64,000 nt of DNA from CAZZCS01 sp964652645 (GCA_964652645.1 CAZZCS010000001.1:1-64000); one strand, 5' to 3'. Positions 35,469 through 43,827 are shown, counted from the stretch's first letter. Made by a program: numbers and translations. The notes: generated by a model from the sequence alone, not told the origin.

Positions 35469-36677
35469 ATGATTACTGATCTGCAAGATGTACTCTCCAC
35501 AAGCATCAAAGGGATGAAGCGTTCTGCCATCCGTGAGCTTTTGAAGTATCTGGGGACTCCCGGCCTGATCTCTTTTTCGGGTGGATTTCCCTCTCCCAAG
35601 ACCTTTCCGACTTTGGACCTGAAAGAAATCATCAACGAGGTAATGGATACTGAAGCGGCTTTTGCCCTCCAATACGGTGCTACCGAGGGTGATATCTTAC
35701 TTCGAACTCTCCTAGTAAATCGCTATAAAGCCAGTGGCGTCGATATGTCTATCGAAAACATGATCATTACTACCGCTTCCCAGCAAGCTTTGGATCTGAT
35801 AGCCAAGATGTTCATCAATCGCGGCGACAGCATCATCCTGGGCTTACCCTCATACCTGGGAGGCATCTCAGCCTTTAACTCCTATGGAGCCAAAATGATA
35901 GGCGTCCCCATGGACGATGAAGGCGAAGATCCCGGCATTATGGAAGACAAAATCAAGGAACAAATTGCGGCCGGAAACAAGCCAAAGTTTATCTATGTGA
36001 TCCCGGATTTCCAAAATCCTGCCGGCGTAACCATGTCTGAAAACCGTAGAAGAGAAATCATTGCAATTGCTCACAAATACGACATTCTGATCATCGAAGA
36101 CAGCCCCTACCGCGAGCTCCGCTATGAAGGCGAACATCAGAAAACTTTGTACGAGCTTGATGGCACAGGACACGTAATCCTATTAGGAACCTTCTCCAAA
36201 ATCTTCTGCCCCGGATTCCGCATTGGCTGGGTAGTGGGACATCCTGATGTTTTGGACAAAATAGTCGTGGCAAAACAGGCTACAGACCTTTGCACACCAC
36301 CATTTACCCAGAGAATCGCCGCCCGTTATATCGAAAAAGGTTTGCTGGATCCTAAGATCAAGGAGATCGTGGAGATGTACCGCGAGGGCCGAAAAGTAAT
36401 GCTGGAAACTCTGGCTGAATTTATGCCCAAATCCTTTAGCTGGACAAAGCCAGAAGGCGGATTGTTCCTGATGGCCAAAGGCCCTGAAGGTCTGGATACA
36501 AATAAAATCCTGCTGGATTGCATCAAAGAAGCCAAAGTCGCTTATGTGGCCGGTGAATCCTTCTTCTGCGATGGCTCCGGCAAAAACACAATGAGACTGA
36601 ACTTCTCTTATGAATCCGCCGAGACAAATCGTGAAGGTTGCGAAAGACTTGGCAAATTCCTGCACAAATATGTCTGA
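35469..36677 (+). CDS. PLP-dependent class I/II aminotransferase (LysN/aromatic-type)
   Basis: This 402-residue fold-type I aminotransferase begins with a leader like those of 2-aminoadipate or aromatic aminotransferases (GLISFSGGFPSPKTFP). Cofactor motifs are TTASQQALDLIAKMF (phosphate-binding region), YVIPDFQNPAGVTMSENRR and EDSPYRELRY. The internal aldimine Lys is in GTFSKIFCPGFRIGW, near residue 244. The C-terminal Arg for the carboxylate is in NTMRLNFSY. Specificity is uncertain: 2-aminoadipate, aromatic or branched-chain amino acids. Its neighbour is the Kor operon, so it could supply 2-oxoacids for ferredoxin-linked oxidation (inference). A terminator follows. Confidence 0.9.
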   Translation: MITDLQDVLSTSIKGMKRSAIRELLKYLGTPGLISFSGGFPSPKTFPTLDLKEIINEVMDTEAAFALQYGATEGDILLRTLLVNRYKASGVDMSIENMIITTASQQALDLIAKMFINRGDSIILGLPSYLGGISAFNSYGAKMIGVPMDDEGEDPGIMEDKIKEQIAAGNKPKFIYVIPDFQNPAGVTMSENRRREIIAIAHKYDILIIEDSPYRELRYEGEHQKTLYELDGTGHVILLGTFSKIFCPGFRIGWVVGHPDVLDKIVVAKQATDLCTPPFTQRIAARYIEKGLLDPKIKEIVEMYREGRKVMLETLAEFMPKSFSWTKPEGGLFLMAKGPEGLDTNKILLDCIKEAKVAYVAGESFFCDGSGKNTMRLNFSYESAETNREGCERLGKFLHKYV

Positions 36678-36695
36678 TCTCTTGTCTTGAGGCAG

Positions 36696-36731
36696 ATAGC
36701 CGCTTGCCTTTGAGCAGGCGGCTATTTCTGT
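36696..36731 (+). terminator. Rho-independent terminator after the aminotransferase
   Basis: ATAGCCGCTTGC pairs with GCAGGCGGCTAT (one G-U) around a 6-base loop and continues into TTTCTGTCCTT. It ends the SpoVG-like/aminotransferase unit. Confidence 0.82.
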
Positions 36732-36874
36732 CCTTAGGAATGGAAGTGCATACTGTTTACAAGGAAATTTGAGTGTCTCTGGAAAGCTTATCGGCAGATT
36801 CTCAAAAAAAACCTTGAAACAAATGGCATGAAATTTAAGCTTGTCCCCAAAAATAATCTCTTTATGGAGGAATG

Positions 36875-37174
36875 ATGTCCAAGAAAGTCGAAAAAGACCG
36901 AGTGGGCATGATCATCAGAGAGGAAGACACACCAGAAAAGATGGAAGTCGAGCTAACTGAGGTTGCCGATTCTGGTGGAGCCGATTCCCCGGTTTTGATC
37001 TATTACAACTGGTGCAAGAAGTGTGGCATTTGTGTCGCTTTTTGCCCCACGGGATGCCTTGGGAGAAAACCTGATGGTTCACCCTACGTCCAAGCACCTG
37101 AAAAATGTATTCACTGCGAAACCTGTGACCGTTTGTGTCCTGATTTTGCCATCACCGGAGCAAAGGAGAAATAG
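36875..37174 (+). CDS. korD: Ferredoxin subunit of 2-oxoacid:ferredoxin oxidoreductase (KorD-like)
   Basis: The 99-residue protein (second ATG chosen because GGAGG is too close to the first) carries two 4Fe-4S motifs: CKKCGICVAFCPTG around residues 49-62 and CIHCETCDRLCPDF near the end. It is the electron-carrier subunit next to alpha, beta and gamma subunits of a KorDABC complex, and would accept electrons from the TPP centre. An acidic N-terminal ~40-residue extension precedes the clusters. The other genes follow with 8-base or smaller gaps. Confidence 0.88.
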   Translation: MSKKVEKDRVGMIIREEDTPEKMEVELTEVADSGGADSPVLIYYNWCKKCGICVAFCPTGCLGRKPDGSPYVQAPEKCIHCETCDRLCPDFAITGAKEK

Positions 37175-37182
37175 GAGCTAAC

Positions 37183-38406
37183 ATGGCACTAAAAAAGTCT
37201 AAACCCATCGAAAAAGAAGCAGAGAACGAAGGCAAAGACAGAATCATTTCCGAGATTGCTGCCAAGCGCGAGCGTAAAACTATCCTCATGCAGGGTAACG
37301 AAGCTGTAGCTTACGGAGCATTGGATGCAGGAGTAGATTTCTTTGCTGGATATCCTATCACTCCCTCGACTGAAATAGCCGAAATCCTGGCCGCTGAACT
37401 CCCCAAACGCAATGGCGTTTTCGTCCAAATGGAAGATGAAATTGCCAGTATCTGCGCTATTACCGGGGCTTCACTGGCTGGGGCCAAATCACTCACTGCC
37501 ACCAGTGGACCTGGCTTTTCGCTGATGCAGGAAGGTATCGGTTTTGCAAAAATCACCGAAACACCCTGCGTGGTCGTGAATGTCCAGCGGATGGGACCCA
37601 GCACTGGCATGCCCACCAGCCCTGCCCAGGGCGATATCATGCAGGCCAAATGGGGCTCACACGGTGATTCACCAGCGATTGTGCTGTATCCAGATTCAGT
37701 AAAAGAGAGCTACGAGCTCACCATTCGGGCTGTCAATCTATCAGAAAAATACCGTACATGTGTGATCCTCCTGCTCGATGAAGTATTGGGGCACATGCGC
37801 GAAGCAGTCTGCCTGCCAGATCTCGAGGGCGTACGAGTCATCTCCCGGATAAAGCCCAACGTCCCTTCTCACTGGTATAAACACTATGATGAAAACCAGA
37901 AATACTTATCTCCTCTTGCCAGCTATGGCGAAGGCTATAGATTTCATGTAACGGGGCTTACCCATGATGCCCATGGATTCCCCACCAATAAACGCGCCGA
38001 GGCATTTGACATGATGGAGCGTTTGCGCAAAAAGATATCTTACAACATCCGTGATCTTGTTCAAATCGAAAGCCATAAGATGGAAGATGCCACTGTAGCA
38101 ATCTTTGCTGCCGGGATCATGTCCCGCTCGGCTAAAGCTGCCATAGCCATGGCCAGGTATGAGGGAATCAAGGTGGGATTACTGAGACCGCTTACAATAT
38201 GGCCATTCCCTGATGAAGCCGTGCGCAAAATGCTACGAAATGTGGACACTGTCATCGTTCCAGAACTCAATCAGGGTCAGATGTTTGGAGAGATTCAAAG
38301 GCTCACCAAAGACAAGAGCGATGGTAAGGTGATCTCACTTCAGAGAGTGAATGGTACCCTTCTAACGCCACTGGACATTCTGCGCAAGATCAAGGAGGTA
38401 TGCTAA
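37183..38406 (+). CDS. korA: 2-oxoacid:ferredoxin oxidoreductase, alpha subunit
   Basis: The 407-residue alpha subunit has the pyruvate-flavodoxin oxidoreductase fold. It starts with GNEAVAYGALDAGVDFFAGYPITPSTEIAE and has the active-site SLTATSGPGFSLMQEGIGFA region; GMPTSPAQGDIMQAKWG is typical of KorA. The C-terminal domain II ends VIVPELNQGQMFGEIQRLTK. With KorB it oxidises 2-oxoglutarate, or a similar 2-oxoacid, to the acyl-CoA. The N-terminal ~25 residues are Lys/Glu-rich and unusual. Its stop lies 3 bases before the korB start. Confidence 0.93.
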   Translation: MALKKSKPIEKEAENEGKDRIISEIAAKRERKTILMQGNEAVAYGALDAGVDFFAGYPITPSTEIAEILAAELPKRNGVFVQMEDEIASICAITGASLAGAKSLTATSGPGFSLMQEGIGFAKITETPCVVVNVQRMGPSTGMPTSPAQGDIMQAKWGSHGDSPAIVLYPDSVKESYELTIRAVNLSEKYRTCVILLLDEVLGHMREAVCLPDLEGVRVISRIKPNVPSHWYKHYDENQKYLSPLASYGEGYRFHVTGLTHDAHGFPTNKRAEAFDMMERLRKKISYNIRDLVQIESHKMEDATVAIFAAGIMSRSAKAAIAMARYEGIKVGLLRPLTIWPFPDEAVRKMLRNVDTVIVPELNQGQMFGEIQRLTKDKSDGKVISLQRVNGTLLTPLDILRKIKEVC

Positions 38407-38408
38407 TC

Positions 38409-39248
38409 ATGGCTACTATACCACAAAAAGTAATACACCAATACCTGCGTCACGATAAAAAGTTCCCCCACGTGTGGTGTGCCGGTTGCAGCAATGGAAT
38501 CGTCCTGGGTGCCATAATCCGCACAATTGCCGATATGCAAATCGATCGGAACGACGTGGTAATGGTATCCGGAATCGGATGTTCTTCCAGAATGCCAGTG
38601 TATGTGGATTTCAACACCCTGCACTCCCTGCATGGCCGTGCAATTGCCTATGCCACAGGCATTAAACTATATAAGCCATATTTGAAAGTAATAGTAGTAA
38701 CTGGTGATGGTGACTGCACCGCAATCGGTGGCAACCACTTGATCCATGCTGCTCGTAGAAACATAGATATCACAGTAGTCCTGATCAACAACAACATCTA
38801 TGGTATGACAGGTGGACAGGCTTCTCCTACCACCCCTCACGATGCCATTGCCACTACAGCCCCCTATGGAAACATTGAGCCGGACTTCAATATCTGCAAT
38901 CTCGCCATGGGAGCAGGTGCTTCCCTAGTGGCCAGAACTACTGCCTTCCACACTCTGGAAGTACAGAATTATATCAAAGAGGCCATTATCCATCCTGGTT
39001 TTTCTCTGATCGAAGTAGTCTCTGCCTGCCCTGTAATTTATGGCAGGCTGAACAAAAAGGGTGGCGCTCCCCAGATGATGAAGGAAATGCGTGACAATTC
39101 CATCCCACTTACTGCAGCCGAAAAGCTTCCCCCCGATAAGGTAGAAGGCAAATTGATCCGTGGAATACTACGTAAAGAAGTACGCCCTGAATACTGTGAC
39201 CAGTACGATAAACTTGTTGAAAGAATCGGCGGGAAGGGAGGTAAATAA
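38409..39248 (+). CDS. korB: 2-oxoacid:ferredoxin oxidoreductase, TPP-binding beta subunit
   Basis: The 279-residue beta subunit carries the N-terminal Cys segment HVWCAGCSNG and the TPP motif VTGDGDCTAIGGNHLIHAARRNIDITVVLINN, here split as GDGD to NN, followed by IYGMTGGQASPTTP. These features are typical of KorB and related OforB proteins. I chose ATG 38409 because GGAGG lies about ten bases upstream; an ATG nine bases earlier is too close to that site. The gene overlaps korC by one base (TAATG). Confidence 0.93.
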   Translation: MATIPQKVIHQYLRHDKKFPHVWCAGCSNGIVLGAIIRTIADMQIDRNDVVMVSGIGCSSRMPVYVDFNTLHSLHGRAIAYATGIKLYKPYLKVIVVTGDGDCTAIGGNHLIHAARRNIDITVVLINNNIYGMTGGQASPTTPHDAIATTAPYGNIEPDFNICNLAMGAGASLVARTTAFHTLEVQNYIKEAIIHPGFSLIEVVSACPVIYGRLNKKGGAPQMMKEMRDNSIPLTAAEKLPPDKVEGKLIRGILRKEVRPEYCDQYDKLVERIGGKGGK

Positions 39249-39793
39249 TGCAACGAAGCTTTGAACTCAGACTCAGCGGAAGCGGTGGACAAGGATTGAT
39301 CCTGGCCGGGATAATTCTGGCCCGGGCGGCAGTTATCGAAAAGAAGAAGGTCACACAGACTCAGAGCTATGGTCCTGAATCCCGCGGTGGTTATTCCAGA
39401 GCGGATGTTATCATCAGTAACGATGAGATATATTATCCGGAAGCCACAAATTTCGATTGCCTCCTCTCGCTCACTCAGGAAGCCTGCGATAAATATATCT
39501 TTGATCTCAAAGAAGAGGGACTGCTGATTACAGATTCAACTTTCGTAAAGAATCTGGCCATGACAAACGAAAATACCTATGAAGTACCCTTTACTGAAAT
39601 CGCGACAGAAAAGCTGGGCAGCCCAATCACTACAAATATCATGTCTCTAGCCTTTATGGTGAAGCTGACTGGGATTGTCAAAGAGGAGTCTCTCAAGATA
39701 TCCATCGCAGAAACGGTAAAACCTGCCTTCGTCGATCTCAATCACAAGGCCATGAATATTGGCTTTGACCTGGCCAAAAATTACAAGAGATAA
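39248..39793 (+). CDS. korC: 2-oxoacid:ferredoxin oxidoreductase, gamma subunit
   Basis: A 181-residue gamma subunit with the characteristic start FELRLSGSGGQGLILAGIILA, then TQTQSYGPESRGGYSRADVIIS, which contains the CoA/TPP-side loop. It completes the KorDABC complex. The presence of a separate gamma chain and a separate ferredoxin agrees with 2-oxoglutarate-type enzymes rather than the fused pyruvate enzyme, but indole-pyruvate or branched-chain 2-oxoacids cannot be excluded. The ATG overlaps the korB stop; mce starts 12 bases later. Confidence 0.92.
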   Translation: MQRSFELRLSGSGGQGLILAGIILARAAVIEKKKVTQTQSYGPESRGGYSRADVIISNDEIYYPEATNFDCLLSLTQEACDKYIFDLKEEGLLITDSTFVKNLAMTNENTYEVPFTEIATEKLGSPITTNIMSLAFMVKLTGIVKEESLKISIAETVKPAFVDLNHKAMNIGFDLAKNYKR

Positions 39794-39805
39794 TCGGGGA
39801 TTACA

Positions 39806-40207
39806 ATGATCAAAAATATCAGCCACATCGGTATTGCCGTGAAGGATCTGGATGCCGGCATTGAGTTCTACCAGAAACTTGGGTTGGAGCTGGAAGCTGT
39901 CGAGGAAGTTCCTTCTCAGATGGTCAAAGTTGCCTTCTTCCCCTGCGGAGATACTCGCATCGAATTGTTGGCTCCGACCTCGGACGAAAGCCCCATTGCC
40001 AAGTTTATCGAGAAAAAAGGCGAAGGGATTCAACATATTGCCTTTGGCGTAGATGATCTGCCCGCTCAACTCACCGAAGCCGAAGAGAGCGGAATCAGGC
40101 TCATAGACAAAGAACCCCGTCCGGGAGCCCATGGCGCAGATATTGCCTTCTTGCATCCAAAGTCAAGCCTTGGCGTCCTCATAGAGTTCTGCAAAGAAAA
40201 ACACTAA
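39806..40207 (+). CDS. mce: Methylmalonyl-CoA epimerase
   Basis: This 133-residue VOC-fold metalloenzyme interconverts (2R)- and (2S)-methylmalonyl-CoA, linking propionyl-CoA and succinyl-CoA. Two VOC halves are seen: NISHIGIAVKDLDAGIEFYQKLG with the first metal His, and GIQHIAFGVDDL with the second His. The family-typical KGEGIQHIAF and LHPKSSLGVLIEF, with the last Glu ligand, complete the site. Glyoxalase is ruled out by these family blocks. Linkage to korDABC suggests succinyl-CoA from 2-oxoglutarate flows to propionate, or the reverse. A terminator follows the gene. Confidence 0.93.
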   Translation: MIKNISHIGIAVKDLDAGIEFYQKLGLELEAVEEVPSQMVKVAFFPCGDTRIELLAPTSDESPIAKFIEKKGEGIQHIAFGVDDLPAQLTEAEESGIRLIDKEPRPGAHGADIAFLHPKSSLGVLIEFCKEKH

Positions 40208-40223
40208 ACACATAACTTAATCT

Positions 40224-40255
40224 GGCCGGGTTTGCCGCAAAACCCGGCCTTTAAT
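40224..40255 (+). terminator. Rho-independent terminator after mce
   Basis: GGCCGGGTTT (40224-40233) pairs perfectly with AAACCCGGCC (40240-40249) around a 6-base loop and leads into TTTAATCCTT. It closes the kor-mce unit. Confidence 0.88.
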
Positions 40256-40320
40256 CCTTATGAATAATCTAGTTTAAGCACCTATGAAACAATGCTTTAT
40301 TTGGAGAGATTGTCAGATCT

Positions 40321-40695
40321 ATGAATTGCGTATTCTGTAATATACCAGCTGAGTCATACCTGTCCGAAAACAGCAGTTTCTATGCCATCAAAGACAAGTT
40401 TCCCGTTACCAAAGGGCACACCCTGATCGTATCAAAACGTCATTTTGCAACCATCTTTGATATCCATGAAGAGGAAATGGCGGATCTCCGCAAGATGATA
40501 TTGGCTGTAAAAGAAATCCTGGATGAAAGGTTTAGTCCCAACGCATACAATATCGGAGTCAATTGCGGGAAACAGGCAGGGCAGAGCGTATTCCACTTTC
40601 ACATGCATGTGATTCCACGTTATGCAAGCGACAGATCAGGGAATGTTAGACGTAAAATGCAAGGCCTGAGAGAGTATATCAGCGAGCTACTTTAG
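40321..40695 (+). CDS. HIT-family nucleotide hydrolase/transferase
   Basis: A 124-residue protein with the histidine triad VFHFHMHVIPRY (His 92, 94, 96) and the N-terminal CVFCNIP metal-like Cys pair typical of Hint/HIT proteins. It should hydrolyse or transfer nucleotide groups, for example from AMP-lysine or AMP-phosphoramidate; the substrate is not predictable. KGHTLIVSKRHFATIF is the conserved nucleotide-contact region. It follows mce but lies after a terminator, so it is a separate unit. The nearest GGAGAG is rather far (12 bases) from the ATG. It converges with the Nif3 gene. Confidence 0.9.
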   Translation: MNCVFCNIPAESYLSENSSFYAIKDKFPVTKGHTLIVSKRHFATIFDIHEEEMADLRKMILAVKEILDERFSPNAYNIGVNCGKQAGQSVFHFHMHVIPRYASDRSGNVRRKMQGLREYISELL

Positions 40696-40705
40696 GTCCC
40701 TTGAT

Positions 40706-41797
40706 TTACATATTAGTTAAGCACTTTCGTTCGAAGTCATGCTCGTGTAGAGCCAGTCTTTCGGCTGCAAGCCCCCATTCCAGAAACAGGCTCTGAAGCT
40801 TTGCGAGTACCGGGTATTCGGTATGTAGGTGCCCGGCATCTACGACTGGCAGAGGGCTATCCAGCAGATTGTGATAGGACAGATCCCCAGTAATCAGCAC
40901 CTCAGCCGCTCCTGCAGCCTTTCCAAGTAGAGAACTACCCGATCCGCCACAGATTGCAATGCGCTGAACTTTGAGCTCCTGCGGGTGACCTGCAGTCCAC
41001 AGCATTGTCCTGGGATTATGCAAGCGCTCTGATACCAGGCCTAGCAATTCGACTAAACTCATCGGCTCATCGCATTCTGTGATCAAGCCAAGGCTATAGG
41101 CAGGATTAGTGTTTTCGACTGGATTGTAGTATAGGGATGGCGTCTCATAGGGATGTGCCTTCTTGAGAGCCGAAAGAACTCCCCTCAGGAGGTGTGACTC
41201 CACCATCAGGCTCAGCTCTGTCTCATTGACCTGCTCCAGTGATTTATAGGTGCCAACCGAGGGAATGGAACCTTCCAGAGGCCGAAAAGTCCCACATGCA
41301 GATTGGGCACTCGAGCACATATCATAACTCCCGATGCGTCCAGCTCCAGCAGCAAAAGCGGCGTCTCTCACAAATGTTAGATCCATATCTGGCACCATTA
41401 CTCGCAGATGATACCATTTATCACCGCATTCGGTTGACAGGTTATCGATAACTCTCAGCCCCAGGGCTTCTGCCAGGCAGTAGTTTACGCCGCCTTTGAC
41501 GAGGTCGAGATTCGTATGCAGGGAAACAACTGCAAGCTTGTTCTCGATCAGTTTGAGATACAAGGGATTTGTGATCTGTTTGATGCCGGAAAAAATGAGC
41601 GGATGGTGGGAAACAATAAGTTGGCAATCCGAATCAATGGCTCTCTGGACGGCATAATCTGTCACGTCCAAACAGATCATTGCTTTCTGGATCTCTGACT
41701 CTGGAGATCCAATCTGAAGGCCGGAATTATCCCAATCATAGGCCAGGGCAAATGGGGCAAAGCTGTTGAGTTTGCTGATGATGTCTCGTAGTTTCAT
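40706..41797 (-). CDS. Nif3-like dinuclear metal-center protein
   Basis: A 363-residue NIF3/YqfO-type protein starting at ATG 41797 behind AGGTGA (a GTG two codons earlier is possible). Metal-site segments are VSHHPLIFSG, VSLHTNLDLVKGGVN and a C-terminal VDAGHLHTEYP. The middle part (residues ~130-225) is an inserted domain of the CutA-like kind, typical of the long YqfO version. Biochemical role is uncertain; it has been linked to GTP cyclohydrolase I-like activity and to nucleotide metabolism. It follows an anchored-propeller gene by 2 bases. Confidence 0.9.
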   Translation of the reverse strand: MKLRDIISKLNSFAPFALAYDWDNSGLQIGSPESEIQKAMICLDVTDYAVQRAIDSDCQLIVSHHPLIFSGIKQITNPLYLKLIENKLAVVSLHTNLDLVKGGVNYCLAEALGLRVIDNLSTECGDKWYHLRVMVPDMDLTFVRDAAFAAGAGRIGSYDMCSSAQSACGTFRPLEGSIPSVGTYKSLEQVNETELSLMVESHLLRGVLSALKKAHPYETPSLYYNPVENTNPAYSLGLITECDEPMSLVELLGLVSERLHNPRTMLWTAGHPQELKVQRIAICGGSGSSLLGKAAGAAEVLITGDLSYHNLLDSPLPVVDAGHLHTEYPVLAKLQSLFLEWGLAAERLALHEHDFERKCLTNM

Positions 41798-41799
41798 AC

Positions 41800-42675
41800 T
41801 CACCTGTAATAATATAAATAGAGGGGGTTGTCTTGAGATCGTTCACTGATTGTGTAATAGCCCTTACCAAGGCAATCCCAGGCAATAGCCTCTCCCTGGG
41901 GTTCGATCTTATAGGGCAGAGCTTTCAGTTTTCCTTGAACAGCTTTGGCCACAGATTGGTTTCTTCTCACTTTGACCTGCCAGACACCCGTGTAAGTCTT
42001 GAGCAGAATCTTTCTGCCATCTGGAGTAATGTCTGCTGCCGTGACCATTGACAGCTGAATATCTGCTACTCGTATGGCAGTGTTGGGCTCTGTTTGAGAT
42101 TGAGGAAAGGGGACATGGTACAAGCCCACTTTCTCTTCGCGCTTGGAGACGATATAGATATCCGCATTGGAGGGATCGATAAATAGCGCTTCGGCATCCC
42201 GGGGCCCATCTTCATAGACTATCTCGATTCTATCAATCTCGGAGACAGATACTACGAAATTGCTATCCGAAGGGATTTCTGGTTCAACAAAACGATAGAC
42301 AAATACGGAGCTGTATGCCGCCCTGTTATCCCCGATTTCTCCCACATACAGATAACTCTTGCTCTGGATGGGGCCAGGCCCTAAGGCGATGTCTTCCCAA
42401 TCTCTGTTTTTAATCCCATCCAGGACAAATCGCCCAAGCGACTCCCCCATAGATGAGATTGCAAACACGACACTTTCACCTCCAGAATCGTTATGAGTAT
42501 AGAGCACGCCCTTATTCACTCTGGAGGCTACCAGTCCGGATGCCTCGTCTATCTGCTGGTCTTCCACCAGGAAGCTCTGTGGCATTCTGGCGGATATTGC
42601 TACATAGCTCAGCAAGGCAATAAGTGCCAGGACTATCGCAGTTCTTCGGTATTTATCTGTCCAAATCGTCTTCAT
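41800..42675 (-). CDS. Membrane-anchored propeller-like protein of unknown function
   Basis: A 291-residue protein with an N-terminal membrane segment (TAIVLALIALLSYVAISA) and then repeated strand motifs that suggest a propeller: VNKGVLYTHNDSGGESVVFAI, NRDWEDIALGPG, RDAEALFIDPSNADIYIVSK and AADITPDGRKILLKTY. This pattern resembles SdiA-regulated/phytase-like esterase propellers. No catalytic residues are certain. The ATG at 42675 is chosen over a GTG at 42699. It ends 2 bases before the Nif3 start, so the two are one unit. Confidence 0.65.
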   Translation of the reverse strand: MKTIWTDKYRRTAIVLALIALLSYVAISARMPQSFLVEDQQIDEASGLVASRVNKGVLYTHNDSGGESVVFAISSMGESLGRFVLDGIKNRDWEDIALGPGPIQSKSYLYVGEIGDNRAAYSSVFVYRFVEPEIPSDSNFVVSVSEIDRIEIVYEDGPRDAEALFIDPSNADIYIVSKREEKVGLYHVPFPQSQTEPNTAIRVADIQLSMVTAADITPDGRKILLKTYTGVWQVKVRRNQSVAKAVQGKLKALPYKIEPQGEAIAWDCLGKGYYTISERSQDNPLYLYYYR

Positions 42676-42819
42676 AAGGCTCTTCAATATTGAATCCACA
42701 GGTATCCGTCAAGCAGAAAAATTGCGGAACTTGCAATAGAATTCTGGTCAGGCAGAAAAAAATCGGCTAAAAGCGTGATTACGCTTGACAGATAAAGCAT
42801 TTAAGTCAATTGTAGCAAT

Positions 42820-43323
42820 ATGAAGAATACCAAAATGTTTACCTGTGAACTCAAGAAATACAGGCATGTTTCGCCTGCGCTTTGCGCAGTGTGTTCACGA
42901 GTAGGTAAATGCAGGGCATTTCGCCTATGGTATGCTTCTCACAAGTCCGAATACATCACGTTTGTATCAGACATTTGTCAGAGATTCCCAGATAAATATA
43001 CAATGGAGGTACACTTCATGGCAGAGAAAAAGACATTCATCCAGATTGTTGATATCAGCACAGGTAAGATTGAAAGAATCGTAGACCAAGCCGATATCGA
43101 AGCACTGTCTGCTGAAGAGAAACTCGCCCTATCCCGCAACAAGAACCTGTTTATCGTAACCCACAAACTCGAGCCCATCGTGAAAGTGGAAATGAAGAAA
43201 ACCATGATCAACGAACCGCTCTACTATTCAATAGCGAAAGAAGCAGAGCCCGAGCCTATCGAGGAGATTAGTGAGGAGCCAATCCCCACCCCCAAAGGAA
43301 GAGGAAAACGTAAAAACCAGTAA
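42820..43323 (+). CDS. Cys-motif small protein of unknown function
   Basis: I do not recognise the family. The 167-residue reading has Cys at 9, 22, 25, 31 and 53 (CELKKYRHVSPALCAVCSRVG and GKCRAF), suggesting a metal-binding module. A second domain begins near residue 67 (MAEKKTFIQIVDISTGKIERIV), and the tail is Glu/Pro-rich then basic (PKGRGKRKNQ). An internal ATG at 43018 has a far better ribosome site (GGAGGTACACTTC), so a shorter 101-residue form may be made, perhaps as well as the long one. The next gene also encodes a small Cys protein, and ileS follows that. Confidence 0.6.
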   Translation: MKNTKMFTCELKKYRHVSPALCAVCSRVGKCRAFRLWYASHKSEYITFVSDICQRFPDKYTMEVHFMAEKKTFIQIVDISTGKIERIVDQADIEALSAEEKLALSRNKNLFIVTHKLEPIVKVEMKKTMINEPLYYSIAKEAEPEPIEEISEEPIPTPKGRGKRKNQ

Positions 43324-43404
43324 GTTTTGAGACCCTTGAAACCAAGAGCTGAAAAAAAACCTTTTCAGAATTCATAACTTCAAAATTGTGGTTTATTCGG
43401 TTAG

Positions 43405-43448
43405 ATTGTGAGGACAAATCGCTCACAATTGGTTAATCATAATTAACC
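43405..43448. promoter_or_regulatory. Two adjacent palindromes upstream of the small Cys protein and ileS
   Basis: ATTGTGAG (43405-43412) and CTCACAAT (43422-43429) form an 8-bp inverted repeat with a 9-base spacer. Directly after it GGTTAAT-CATA-ATTAACC (43431-43448) is a 7-bp perfect palindrome. They precede the ribosome site and ATG at 43465 and could be operators or RNA hairpins; this is inference. Confidence 0.5.
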
Positions 43449-43464
43449 TCCAAAGGAGAATGAA

Positions 43465-43827
43465 ATGTTCAAGCTCGATGATAAACACCTGGAAGCGGCG
43501 CAGAAGATTGCTGCAATTCACCGCAAAAAAAAGAGATGCGATAGTTGTTATGATCGCGGGTGGATCGGAATAAACGATCAAAACATGCTGGTATTATGCA
43601 CTCGTTGTATCGACATGGACGCAGCTATGGAAGAATGGAAGCAGTATGTGAGCCAACACGAAGAACTGATGGAACACTTCAGTGAACTCTTTGAAGAAAA
43701 AGAAGTTGAAGAAGCACCACAAGACTTTGAAAAAACTCATATGCACGAGCTGAAAGGACCAAAGAGTCTTGGCAAGGCCAATTACGTTCCCGGTCAGAAG
43801 AGAACCGGAAGATCCAAAAAAATCTAA
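43465..43827 (+). CDS. Small zinc-ribbon-like protein, function unknown
   Basis: A 120-residue protein with two CxxC knuckles, CDSCYDRGWIG (Cys25, Cys28) and VLCTRCIDMD (Cys45, Cys48). The two-knuckle spacing recalls DnaJ-type or topoisomerase-type zinc ribbons. A Glu-rich helix follows (EEWKQYVSQHEELMEHFSELFEEKEVEE), then a Lys/Gly-rich basic tail. I do not recognise the family. It is followed 21 bases later by ileS, so it is likely co-transcribed with that tRNA synthetase. The start ATG has AAAGGAGA upstream. Confidence 0.75.
   Translation: MFKLDDKHLEAAQKIAAIHRKKKRCDSCYDRGWIGINDQNMLVLCTRCIDMDAAMEEWKQYVSQHEELMEHFSELFEEKEVEEAPQDFEKTHMHELKGPKSLGKANYVPGQKRTGRSKKI

Noticed and set aside
43405..43429. 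CRP or lac-type operator
   Set aside because: The arms TGTGA/TCACA are 11 bases apart, not the 6 needed for CRP, and no lac-like genes exist here.
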